Shown piece by piece: positions 1-5,874 of a DNA stretch of 7,093 bases. The stretch's first letter is position 1; every line of letters starts with the position of its first letter. The notes under the pieces were generated by a model. The model made no database searches, was not told the DNA's origin, and saw only the letters and a program-made list of their open reading frames with translations. Origin of the DNA: Candidatus Heimdallarchaeota archaeon (lineage in GTDB: Archaea > Asgardarchaeota > Heimdallarchaeia > JABLTI01); contig JAGXNT010000032.1 in NCBI GenBank assembly GCA_019894765.1, positions 1 to 7,093 on the forward strand, written 5' to 3'. The position numbers and the translations under genes are program-made.

Positions 1-2
1 AA

Positions 3-248
3 GAACATATGTCTGGTTCCAGGTCTACTAGTAAGAAACACTTTGGTTGCTTTTGTTTTAGTTCTTCTAGCATGGATTTTTGTCCAGAAAATTTCACCGA
101 AAATAGTTGCAACACTCATCTCGAGAAATTGGGGATCTTTTTTAGTTAATGGTTGATCTTTAATCTTGGAATTATTGACTTTTAATTCAAAATATTTCTC
201 TGCTTTTTTCAATACTTTATACGGTGAAAGTGGAGATTCAAATTCCAT
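3..248 (-). CDS. N-terminal part of an unrecognised protein, cut by the window edge
   Basis: Reading the minus strand from ATG at 248 gives 82 uninterrupted codons to the window edge, beginning MEFESPLSPYKVLKKAEKYF. An in-frame stop (TAA at 276-278) lies ten codons upstream, with no other ATG, GTG or TTG between, so the start is well defined. AGGA at 258-261 sits about nine bases before it as a plausible ribosome binding site. The first 40 residues are lysine-rich and look helical. Residues 41-57 are more hydrophobic (SVATIFGEIFW), followed by a basic stretch (residues 60-69, HARRTKTKAT) and then VFLTSRPGTRHMF. No signal peptide or recognisable family motif is visible. Codon use (AAA, GAA, ATT) resembles the neighbours. 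The gene diverges from the oxidoreductase at 433. Coding status is supported by the open frame and start context; function is unknown and the C-terminal part is missing. Confidence 0.7.
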   Translation of the reverse strand, partial: MEFESPLSPYKVLKKAEKYFELKVNNSKIKDQPLTKKDPQFLEMSVATIFGEIFWTKIHARRTKTKATKVFLTSRPGTRHMF

Positions 249-318
249 ACAATCATATCCTAGTCTAGCGTTTCTTTAATCAGTAACCATTCTTAGTGAT
301 ACAAAAACCATTCTATTG

Positions 319-337
319 TTTTTTTATATCTTTTATG
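319..337 (-). promoter_or_regulatory. Candidate BRE/TATA promoter for the left-edge gene
   Basis: On the minus strand CATAAAAG (330-337) followed by ATATAAAAA (321-329) resembles an archaeal BRE plus TATA box. Its centre is about 77 bases before the ATG at 248, so transcription starting some 25 bases downstream would leave a leader of roughly 50 bases. This is judged by eye only, in AT-rich DNA where chance matches are common. Confidence 0.3.
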
Positions 338-379
338 GATTTTTGAAGCAATATATTTAGTTGATTTTTCTTAAACTAC

Positions 380-394
380 TAAAGATTTTAAAAT
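380..394 (+). promoter_or_regulatory. Candidate BRE/TATA promoter for the oxidoreductase gene
   Basis: The stretch AAAGATTTTAAAA fits the archaeal pattern of a purine/A-rich BRE followed by a TTTAAA-type TATA box. From its centre near 389, a start site about 25 bases downstream would fall near 414-416, leaving a leader of about 18 bases that retains the Shine-Dalgarno site at 422-426. A second AT-rich match, ATATAAAA at 397-404, would place the start downstream of that ribosome binding site and is less likely. Confidence 0.4.
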
Positions 395-421
395 GAATAT
401 AAAATAGTGAACCCAATTTCA

Positions 422-426
422 GAGGT
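422..426 (+). promoter_or_regulatory. Shine-Dalgarno site of the oxidoreductase gene
   Basis: GAGGT matches the core of AGGAGGTGATCC, the complement of the archaeal 16S rRNA 3' end, and lies six bases before the ATG at 433. This spacing fixes the start codon. Confidence 0.6.
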
Positions 427-432
427 ATCTCC

Positions 433-1506
433 ATGAAGACAATTGCAATCATTGGTTTAGGGAAGTGGGGGAAGAACCACGTTAGAAATATCGTTAGACT
501 TCAATCCGAAGGTTTTTGTGACAAAGTAGTCATTTGTGATCAAGATAAAGAACAACTAGAATCTATTGGTAATGTGAACAATATTCCCAATGAGAATAGA
601 TATGATGACTTAGATAAATTATTAAAAAATGAAAAATTATCAGGTGCAGTTTTAGCAATTCCAACAACCATTCATAAAGAAATTGCATTGCAAGTTTTGG
701 AGCATTGTGACATATTGTTAGAAAAACCATTGGCTCCTACTGTTGAGGATTGTCAAGAAATATCTGAAAAAGCAAAGGAAATGAATAGAATTATACAAGT
801 GGGACATTTAGAAAGATATAACCCAGTTGTTGTCACTTTGAAAACATTTCTTGAAAAAGAAAGCACTGAAGATAAAATTATGCATATTACAGGGAGAAGA
901 GTTGGCCCTGGTCCAATGAAGTTAGACAGTAAGGACTTGGATCCAAATTATCTTGGTTGTGGTCATGATTTTATGGTTCATGATATAGATGTTGTAAATG
1001 GATTAGTTGGTAAGATACCCAAAAAAGTGACAGCTACAGCATGCTATATTGAAGGATTTCCTTACGAAGTGGAACTCTTAGCAATATTTGAATATGAAGG
1101 CTTTAAGGGGCAAAATACCAATCCAATATTATTTGATTGTAGAGCAACTTGGAGGGCTTATCCAAATCTAAAAAGAAGAAAACTTATTGTGCAGACAACA
1201 AAGGATGTCATGACATTAGACTTTATCTTACAATCAATAATTATGGAAAAAGGTTTAGCTCAACATTCTCTAAGCAAAACATTCTCAGATTACCTTGGAG
1301 CTTATAGGGCAACTGAAGTGACAAGCCACTTTCTCGCTGCAGGAAAAGATCAAGAACCATTATACTTGCAGGATAAAGACTTCCTTTCATGCATTGATAC
1401 CAGAAAGAAACCATTAGTTTCAGACAAGGAAGGAACAGATGCAGTAAAATGTATAGTAGCTGCTATCGAAGCAGCAAAAACTGGAAAAGCAGTAGAAATT
1501 AAGTGA
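433..1506 (+). CDS. Gfo/Idh/MocA-family NAD(P)-dependent oxidoreductase, possibly acting on a nucleotide sugar
   Basis: This 357-residue protein has the two-domain layout and length of the Gfo/Idh/MocA family, which oxidises or reduces sugars, inositols or nucleotide sugars with NAD(P). An N-terminal Rossmann fold starts at once with GLGKWG (residues 8-13, GxGxxG). EKPL at 97-100 carries the family's conserved lysine (K98), which interacts with cofactor and substrate. D179, H183 and D186 in HDFMVHDID form the DxxxHxxD active-site pattern in the C-terminal substrate domain. GHLERYNPV (124-132) resembles the segment seen in UDP-N-acetylglucosamine 3-dehydrogenase-like members, so a nucleotide-sugar substrate is a reasonable guess but not shown. 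No signal peptide or membrane segment is visible, so it is probably cytosolic. It has its own promoter, diverges from the left-edge gene and converges on alaS. No glycosyltransferase or aminotransferase neighbour is present to fix the pathway. The family call is firm; the substrate is open. Confidence 0.92.
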   Translation: MKTIAIIGLGKWGKNHVRNIVRLQSEGFCDKVVICDQDKEQLESIGNVNNIPNENRYDDLDKLLKNEKLSGAVLAIPTTIHKEIALQVLEHCDILLEKPLAPTVEDCQEISEKAKEMNRIIQVGHLERYNPVVVTLKTFLEKESTEDKIMHITGRRVGPGPMKLDSKDLDPNYLGCGHDFMVHDIDVVNGLVGKIPKKVTATACYIEGFPYEVELLAIFEYEGFKGQNTNPILFDCRATWRAYPNLKRRKLIVQTTKDVMTLDFILQSIIMEKGLAQHSLSKTFSDYLGAYRATEVTSHFLAAGKDQEPLYLQDKDFLSCIDTRKKPLVSDKEGTDAVKCIVAAIEAAKTGKAVEIK

Positions 1507-1549
1507 ATCAAATATTAGATCCACTTAGTTTTTCTTTATTTTATTTTTT
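1494..1549 (+). terminator. Hairpin plus T-tract terminator of the oxidoreductase gene
   Basis: TAAGTG (1500-1505) pairs with CACTTA (1522-1527). After one A-C mismatch, ATC (1507-1509) pairs with GAT (1518-1520) around an 8-base loop. A/T and wobble pairs extend the outer stem to about 1494-1533. A T-rich tract, TTTCTTTATTTTATTTTTT, follows at 1531-1549. The stem overlaps the TGA stop, and the tract runs into the 3' end of alaS on the opposite strand. U-rich tracts terminate archaeal transcription, so the tract alone could suffice. In the alaS direction the hairpin is not followed by a clear U-tract. Confidence 0.55.
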
Positions 1550-4301
1550 GAATTTGCTCTTTAAATTTCTCAAGCGCTGCATTGAGTTTCTTTGGATTTT
1601 TCCCACTTCCTCGTGCGAATTGAGGTTTACCTCCACCAGATCCTTCCATGACTTCTGCAACTTTCTTAATTAGATCATTACTCGAGACAATTTTAGCAGC
1701 TTTCTTTCCTGCTCCTACAGTAATGTAGAGGGATTCAGTATCAATAAGTAAAATGAATAAATCATCAATTTCTTTAGTAAAAGTGAAAACTAATTGACTT
1801 AGATAATCAGGGTCACCAGTAATCGCTTCTGCTAAAAATTTAAATTTGCCAATTTCCTTTATTTTCTTCTCGAGTAAATTGGATTCCAAGTTAGCTTTCT
1901 CCTTCTTAAGTTCAAGGATTTCCTTCTTTTGTGATTTCCATTCATTGAAGAAACGTTTTGCTGTTCCTGGTAAAGCTTTGAGTTCAATGCCCCACAAATC
2001 TAAAGCTTCCTGTACAGTTTTATTTCTTGCTTGAATTTCTTTTATGGCTGTTTCACCAGTAACATACTCAAGTCTTACAATACCATCTTGAATTCTCTCA
2101 GCACTCAATAGTATAATGGGTCCCACTTCACCAGTATTATTTGCATGTGTTCCACCACAAGCTTCAATGTCAATATCATCAATGGCAACTATGCGTAGAG
2201 TTTTCCCAGGAACAACTCCTCCTTGATAGATTGTAAAACCGTATTGTTTTTCAGCAACATCTCGAAGTAGAGTTTCTTTTGTTATCGGCAGATTGAGATA
2301 AACGATTTCATTTGCTCGTTTCTCAATTTGCTCCATTTGTGTTCGCGTTAATGAATCATAATGAGTGATATCTAGACGAGCTTTCTCGAGAGTTTTCTCA
2401 GCTCCTGCTTGCCAAACATGTGGGCCTAATACTTCTCTTGCAGCAACATTAACAATGTGAGTGCCAGTATGATGACTCATTAATATCCTTCTTCGATGAG
2501 GATCGATAGTGCAACGCACTTTGGTTCTTTTAGTTGGTAAAGGTTTTTCTAAAATATGAATAACTATTGGTCCTACTTTCCTTACTTCTTTAATTGCTAC
2601 ACCATCAATAGTTCCCAGATCATGTAGCTGGCCACCAGAAGTTGGATAGAAACCTGTTTTCTTTAGAATTACAATATTATCTTTTTGCCAGAGGATTTCC
2701 CCATCAAAAGTCATCATTTCATAATCTACAATTGTATCTGGTAATTCATCAGGTAGCTTAACATCGACTTTTGTTGCTAGTGGTTTGGCAATACTAGTCT
2801 GCTCATGTATTTCCGCGAGTTTAGCATAAAAATCATCAGGTATTCGAATCTGTTTACCTAAATCTTTGGCAACTTCCACAACCATTTCAGGGACTATGCC
2901 ATTGGATTCATATAATTTTACAAGTTCATCTGTTGAAATTGAATTTGAGGTTTTCAGTTTTTTCTCAAGTATTTTTGTTCCTTTCGCTTTAGTTGCTTTG
3001 TATCGTTTTAATTCTACATCAATGACTTTCTTTATAGTTTCACCATGTTTGGTGTAACCAGGGAATAAATCTTTCAAGTCATCCATATGCCATTCTATAA
3101 GATCGTAGACATCAATATCCCAATCATTCTCTGCGATAATTGCCCAAGTCCTTCTGAGCAGAAATCTAAGATTGTACCCACCACCAACATTTGATGGAAG
3201 AGAACCATCTGAAATAGCCCATAAAAGTGATCGAGTATGATCAATTATTGAATAAACAGATTTCATAGGTTGAATTTCTCTTTTCAAATCATTTGGATCC
3301 ATACCGAGTGTCTTTGCTACATCAACCCAAACCTTAGCAACATCTGTTTCAGTATAATTCAAAACACCACTATATCGAGCATATTTCTGCCAGAAATTCT
3401 TGTTGGGTTTGAGACCTATTTCTTTCAGAACTTTTGGAATAACGGTATCAAAATTCACTTCGTACTGTGTTGGAGTTCCATTAATCAACCAAGTTGATCG
3501 TCCAAGCCCTGCACCCATATCAATAACAGTAGTAGACAAATCTGTGTAGGAACCATCAGGTTGTATCTCATAAGTCATGTAAACTTGATTTCCAATTTCT
3601 AAACCTCGAACGAAGAATTCCAGTGAACTCCCGAGATTTCCGCCGCCGCCCCACGCATCTTCGTGGTAAACTATTTCTCTTGGATCTAAACCTAATCCTG
3701 TCGTTAAATAATCATGAATATACTTTATTCCTTCATCCATAAAATAGAGAAATTTCTTTGGCTTATTGAACACTAATTGTCCGACCATTACAAAGGATGT
3801 AAAGTGTCTCCCTGATAATCCAACATTGTCTACATCATTGAATCTCAAACAAGGTTGAGGAATTAAAACTGGATTGGCTGGAGGATCTACTTCTCCACTA
3901 ACAACATGAGGTTGGAAGCCATAGACAGAAGCTTGAACGAATTCAGTGTCATCTCTCCAACGTGCAACTATAGGATACCTTGGAATGACAGTATGACCGT
4001 GTTTCTCAAAAATAGGAACCCAAGCTTTCAACCAAGTATCAGTATAATTATAACGTTTATTTGATGGAGGATTATCTATAAAATCATAGGGTAAGAGACC
4101 TTTCTTTAATCGACATACTGGTTCATCGCAATAATCCCGTTCTTCAATAGTCCAAAACGCCTTGTCACAATAACTACAAATTCCTCTGCTAAATCCAAGT
4201 TCGCTTAGGGATTTAACTGGGTAAAATTTCTCTGGATTTGTTTTAGATTGTTTTGTAATCTGCTTTTTTAATTGATTAATAGCTATTACCAAGGGGTTCA
4301 C
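1536..4301 (-). CDS. alaS: Alanyl-tRNA synthetase, archaeal type (EC 6.1.1.7)
   Basis: The enzyme activates alanine with ATP, charges tRNA-Ala and hydrolyses mischarged Ser- or Gly-tRNA-Ala in the cytosol. The 921 residues match the usual archaeal length of about 900. In order: a short N-terminal extension; a zinc site C42-x2-C45-x12-C58-x4-C63, typical of archaeal forms; the class II catalytic domain with a motif-2 region QPCLRFNDVDNVGLSGRHFT (149-168) and motif 3 GGGYNLRFLLRRTW (373-386); an editing domain with zinc ligands H611 and H615 (HTGTH) and C715 and H719 (CGGTH); a lysine/glutamate-rich probable coiled coil near 785-815; and a C-Ala domain ending in GGGKPQFARGSGKN (889-902). All key residues are present, so it should be active and proofread. 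The start is GTG at 4299-4301 without a clear Shine-Dalgarno site. The frame stays open upstream but offers only ATT codons. Stop TAA. It is monocistronic as far as visible. Confidence 0.97.
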   Translation of the reverse strand: MNPLVIAINQLKKQITKQSKTNPEKFYPVKSLSELGFSRGICSYCDKAFWTIEERDYCDEPVCRLKKGLLPYDFIDNPPSNKRYNYTDTWLKAWVPIFEKHGHTVIPRYPIVARWRDDTEFVQASVYGFQPHVVSGEVDPPANPVLIPQPCLRFNDVDNVGLSGRHFTSFVMVGQLVFNKPKKFLYFMDEGIKYIHDYLTTGLGLDPREIVYHEDAWGGGGNLGSSLEFFVRGLEIGNQVYMTYEIQPDGSYTDLSTTVIDMGAGLGRSTWLINGTPTQYEVNFDTVIPKVLKEIGLKPNKNFWQKYARYSGVLNYTETDVAKVWVDVAKTLGMDPNDLKREIQPMKSVYSIIDHTRSLLWAISDGSLPSNVGGGYNLRFLLRRTWAIIAENDWDIDVYDLIEWHMDDLKDLFPGYTKHGETIKKVIDVELKRYKATKAKGTKILEKKLKTSNSISTDELVKLYESNGIVPEMVVEVAKDLGKQIRIPDDFYAKLAEIHEQTSIAKPLATKVDVKLPDELPDTIVDYEMMTFDGEILWQKDNIVILKKTGFYPTSGGQLHDLGTIDGVAIKEVRKVGPIVIHILEKPLPTKRTKVRCTIDPHRRRILMSHHTGTHIVNVAAREVLGPHVWQAGAEKTLEKARLDITHYDSLTRTQMEQIEKRANEIVYLNLPITKETLLRDVAEKQYGFTIYQGGVVPGKTLRIVAIDDIDIEACGGTHANNTGEVGPIILLSAERIQDGIVRLEYVTGETAIKEIQARNKTVQEALDLWGIELKALPGTAKRFFNEWKSQKKEILELKKEKANLESNLLEKKIKEIGKFKFLAEAITGDPDYLSQLVFTFTKEIDDLFILLIDTESLYITVGAGKKAAKIVSSNDLIKKVAEVMEGSGGGKPQFARGSGKNPKKLNAALEKFKEQIQKIK

Positions 4302-4339
4302 GCGCTTCTGGATTATTGGACTATTCTTTTCTCTCGAAC

Positions 4340-4357
4340 TAATGTTTTTAATGTTTT
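4340..4357. repeat. Perfect 9-bp tandem direct repeat
   Basis: TAATGTTTT occurs twice with no spacer, at 4340-4348 and 4349-4357 (AAAACATTA on the alaS strand). It lies between the candidate alaS TATA box and the inferred alaS start of transcription, a common position for archaeal repressor operators. A regulatory role is inferred from position only. Confidence 0.5.
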
Positions 4358-4358
4358 C

Positions 4359-4373
4359 TCTTAAATTTTCTGA
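4359..4373 (-). promoter_or_regulatory. Candidate BRE/TATA promoter for alaS
   Basis: On the minus strand TCAGAAAATTTAAGA resembles a BRE (AGAAAA) followed by a TTTAAG TATA box. The centre is about 62 bases from the GTG at 4301, so transcription would begin near 4338 with a leader of about 37 bases. The stretch is AT-rich and alternatives exist, such as the TATATA at 4402-4407, which reads on both strands. Confidence 0.3.
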
Positions 4374-4391
4374 TTATTCGAGAGCATTTCT

Positions 4392-4409
4392 GCAAAAATT
4401 CTATATATT
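4392..4409 (+). promoter_or_regulatory. Candidate BRE/TATA promoter for the membrane-protein gene
   Basis: GCAAAAATT followed by CTATATATT fits an archaeal BRE plus TATA box. Transcription about 25 bases downstream, near 4430, gives a leader of some 17 bases that would just include GGAG at 4433-4436, which ends ten bases before the ATG at 4447. Confidence 0.45.
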
Positions 4410-4432
4410 CCAAGATTATTAAAGATTCTATT

Positions 4433-4436
4433 GGAG
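4433..4436 (+). promoter_or_regulatory. Shine-Dalgarno site of the membrane-protein gene
   Basis: GGAG ends ten bases before the ATG at 4447. The spacing is at the long end but usable, and it supports the chosen start. Confidence 0.45.
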
Positions 4437-4446
4437 ATTTTCAACC

Positions 4447-5292
4447 ATGTCATTCTTTATAATTAGAGGTGGATTCTTCGGTTTCGAATACACATACAAG
4501 GTTTTCTGGATTCTAGTAGCTCTTGCTGCATGTATTTACGATTGGAGGAAAAACAAAAGAAGAGATTATTTCTGGATCTTTCTTATTGGTAGTTTTTTGT
4601 ATATTGGCGCAGAAGTAGGGATGTTTTTTTCTGGAGCAAGAACATTTACTGATAGATTTATCTTTGGTATAGATATTAGTAATTTACATTGGTTTACAAT
4701 CCCTGTTGCTGCTATTGCAGATGTTCCTGTGATAGCTGTTTTTTGTTTATTTATTGGTGATAGACTAATGAATAAGGAAACTCGAAAAGCAGGATGGATA
4801 TTTTTCAGCTTATACATGATTGGGAAAAACGTAATCCAGTATGCAGTGTTAGCAATATTGGGATATAAATTTACATCCATAGATGTAGGTAATCCTGATA
4901 TCTTTGCGAGAAGAGATATGTTAGATTTGGCTACGGTTTTCTCAATAGCAGGAATGGTAGTACTAACTATAGTTTGGTTGTTTTTTGCAAGTAAGGATGC
5001 TCGAAAAAGAGTTCTGTTTATGTTCTTAATGACGGTAGCTTTTATGTCTACTTGGTCACTAGGAGAATGGCTTACAGGGCAGCGTTGGATAGAAACTGGA
5101 GCAGATCCAACTTGGACACTTGCAATTCCTGCATATCAATTTGTGTTTTTTGCATATGATATAGTAGTGGAGATGGGATTATTTACTCTGTCTTTCCTGG
5201 CTATTCTGTATATATTTAGGTCCATCAGAGGAAGATTGAGAAAGGATATATCTGAATCTAAAACTGTGGAGGTTACTAATGAAACAGGTTAA
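4447..5292 (+). CDS. Orphan integral membrane protein with seven predicted helices
   Basis: I do not recognise the family of this 281-residue protein. Seven hydrophobic segments are visible, near residues 18-33, 41-61, 82-105, 115-140, 160-181, 188-206 and 227-257. Basic loops after segments 1 (RKNKRR), 3 (GDRLMNKETRK), 5 (SKDARKR) and 7 (RSIRGRLRK) all fall on one side, giving a consistent N-outside, C-inside topology. Charged residues sit within or at the ends of helices: E55, D92, K127, D238 and E242. Segments 2 and 6 are both followed by an outside GxR (GAR 63-65, GQR 211-213), and segments 3 and 7 both begin W-x(2,3)-IP, hinting at a 3+1+3 duplication. Helix 7 has no lysine, so a retinal-binding rhodopsin is unlikely. 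The C-terminal tail of about 20 residues is polar. There is no cleavable signal peptide. It stands alone between divergent alaS and the convergent ribosomal operon, so context gives no function. Confidence 0.88.
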   Translation: MSFFIIRGGFFGFEYTYKVFWILVALAACIYDWRKNKRRDYFWIFLIGSFLYIGAEVGMFFSGARTFTDRFIFGIDISNLHWFTIPVAAIADVPVIAVFCLFIGDRLMNKETRKAGWIFFSLYMIGKNVIQYAVLAILGYKFTSIDVGNPDIFARRDMLDLATVFSIAGMVVLTIVWLFFASKDARKRVLFMFLMTVAFMSTWSLGEWLTGQRWIETGADPTWTLAIPAYQFVFFAYDIVVEMGLFTLSFLAILYIFRSIRGRLRKDISESKTVEVTNETG

Positions 5293-5309
5293 GAGGAATA
5301 ATTCTTCTT
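5291..5309 (+). terminator. Weak hairpin after the membrane-protein gene
   Basis: AAGAGGAA (5291-5298) can pair with TTCTTCTT (5302-5309), with one G-U wobble, around a 3-base loop, starting at the stop codon. What follows is AT-rich (about 5310-5332) but holds no run of more than three T, so its role as a terminator is doubtful. Confidence 0.25.
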
Positions 5310-5365
5310 AGAAAATAATTGATTATTTAATTTCCAAATACACAATTCACAAAAATCAAGAAAGG

Positions 5366-5393
5366 AAAAATAAAATCTCCGAAAAATCGGAGA
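5366..5393 (-). terminator. Intrinsic-type terminator of the ribosomal operon
   Basis: On the minus strand TCTCCGA, a TTTT loop and TCGGAGA form a perfect 7-bp hairpin (5376-5393), followed directly by TTTTATTTTT (5366-5375). It begins 27 bases after the uL15 stop. Hairpin plus U-tract is a convincing end of transcription and implies that the operon finishes with uL15. Confidence 0.65.
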
Positions 5394-5420
5394 AAAGAAA
5401 AATACATGGAAAGGCGGAAA

Positions 5421-5858
5421 CTACTTGGCTAGTTTTGCTGTCCCGCCTGCTTTCTTGATTTTTTCCTTCGCAGATGCGGAGAATGATTCAGCAATTATGG
5501 TCATATTTTTAGCTTTACCTTTACCTATAACTTTGGTAACACCCATTTTGGTTGTGTCGATCGTAATGTCTTTGCCAATTTTTGTTCCATAGCCTTTCTT
5601 TACGAATTCGTCGATTTTCTCGCTTAGTTCACCGATGTTTATTGCTTTATGGTGGGGTGATGCTCTTGGAGGTCTAACGAAACCTTGTTTTCCGAACTTT
5701 CGTCCTTCTACAATCGATTTCATCCATTCATGACGTGTTCCTCCAGATTTTCCAACGCCACCTCTGCTTCCAGCTTTCTTATGACCTTTCGTGACTCCGT
5801 AACCGTGATGAATACTTCCGCGTTGTTTTCTTACTTTTCGTTTAAATCTTTGAACCAT
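5421..5858 (-). CDS. rpl15: Large-subunit ribosomal protein uL15 (L15; eukaryotic L27A/L28 family)
   Basis: A structural protein of the 50S subunit that binds 23S rRNA. The 145 residues fit the archaeal size. The basic N-terminal arm has the glycine-rich pattern HHGYG (17-21), GHKKAGSRGGVGKSGG (25-40), then FGKQGFVRPP (55-64), typical of archaeal and eukaryotic members. The globular C-terminal part, KVIGKGKAKNMTIIAESFSA (109-128) continuing to KAGG, matches the L15 family signature. Start ATG is preceded by GAGG at 5866-5869 with a 7-base spacing; stop is TAG. It follows uL30 after 16 bases and appears to be the last gene of the operon, because a terminator follows and the next gene lies on the other strand. 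In many archaea secY comes next, so its absence here is notable. Confidence 0.97.
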   Translation of the reverse strand: MVQRFKRKVRKQRGSIHHGYGVTKGHKKAGSRGGVGKSGGTRHEWMKSIVEGRKFGKQGFVRPPRASPHHKAINIGELSEKIDEFVKKGYGTKIGKDITIDTTKMGVTKVIGKGKAKNMTIIAESFSASAKEKIKKAGGTAKLAK

Positions 5859-5865
5859 TTTAATT

Positions 5866-5869
5866 CCTC
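5866..5869 (-). promoter_or_regulatory. Shine-Dalgarno site of uL15
   Basis: GAGG on the minus strand, seven bases before the ATG at 5858, lies in the 16-base gap between uL30 and uL15 and supports independent initiation within the operon. Confidence 0.5.
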
Positions 5870-5874
5870 ACATT

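Larger units (their letters stand above)
4331..4384. repeat. 8-bp inverted repeat in the alaS upstream region
   Basis: CTCTCGAA at 4331-4338 and TTCGAGAG at 4377-4384 are perfect inverted copies separated by 38 bases. They lie between the divergent alaS and membrane-protein starts and flank the 9-bp tandem repeat at 4340-4357. They could be operator half-sites or, if transcribed, pair in RNA. An 8-bp match can also arise by chance in a region of this size. Confidence 0.5.

Noticed and set aside
397..404. ATATAAAA as the TATA box of the oxidoreductase gene
   Set aside because: A start site 25 bases downstream would fall beyond the strong Shine-Dalgarno site at 422-426; the upstream TTTTAAAA with a BRE-like flank fits better.
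1846..3497. Short plus-strand frames of 62 to 75 codons within alaS
   Set aside because: They lie wholly antisense to a complete, motif-rich alaS and encode Phe/Ser-rich sequence typical of reverse-complement shadows.
4302..4364. Upstream extension of alaS
   Set aside because: The frame is open upstream of the GTG, but only ATT codons could serve as starts and the added residues match nothing expected at the N-terminus of archaeal AlaRS.
4566..4880. 104-codon frame on the minus strand inside the membrane-protein gene
   Set aside because: It is antisense to a gene with good start signals and membrane pattern, has no ribosome binding site that stands out, and its composition is that of a shadow frame.
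4447..5292. Rhodopsin or heliorhodopsin identity for the 7-TM protein
   Set aside because: The topology would fit a microbial rhodopsin, but helix 7 (227-257) contains no lysine for a retinal Schiff base and no rhodopsin motif was seen.
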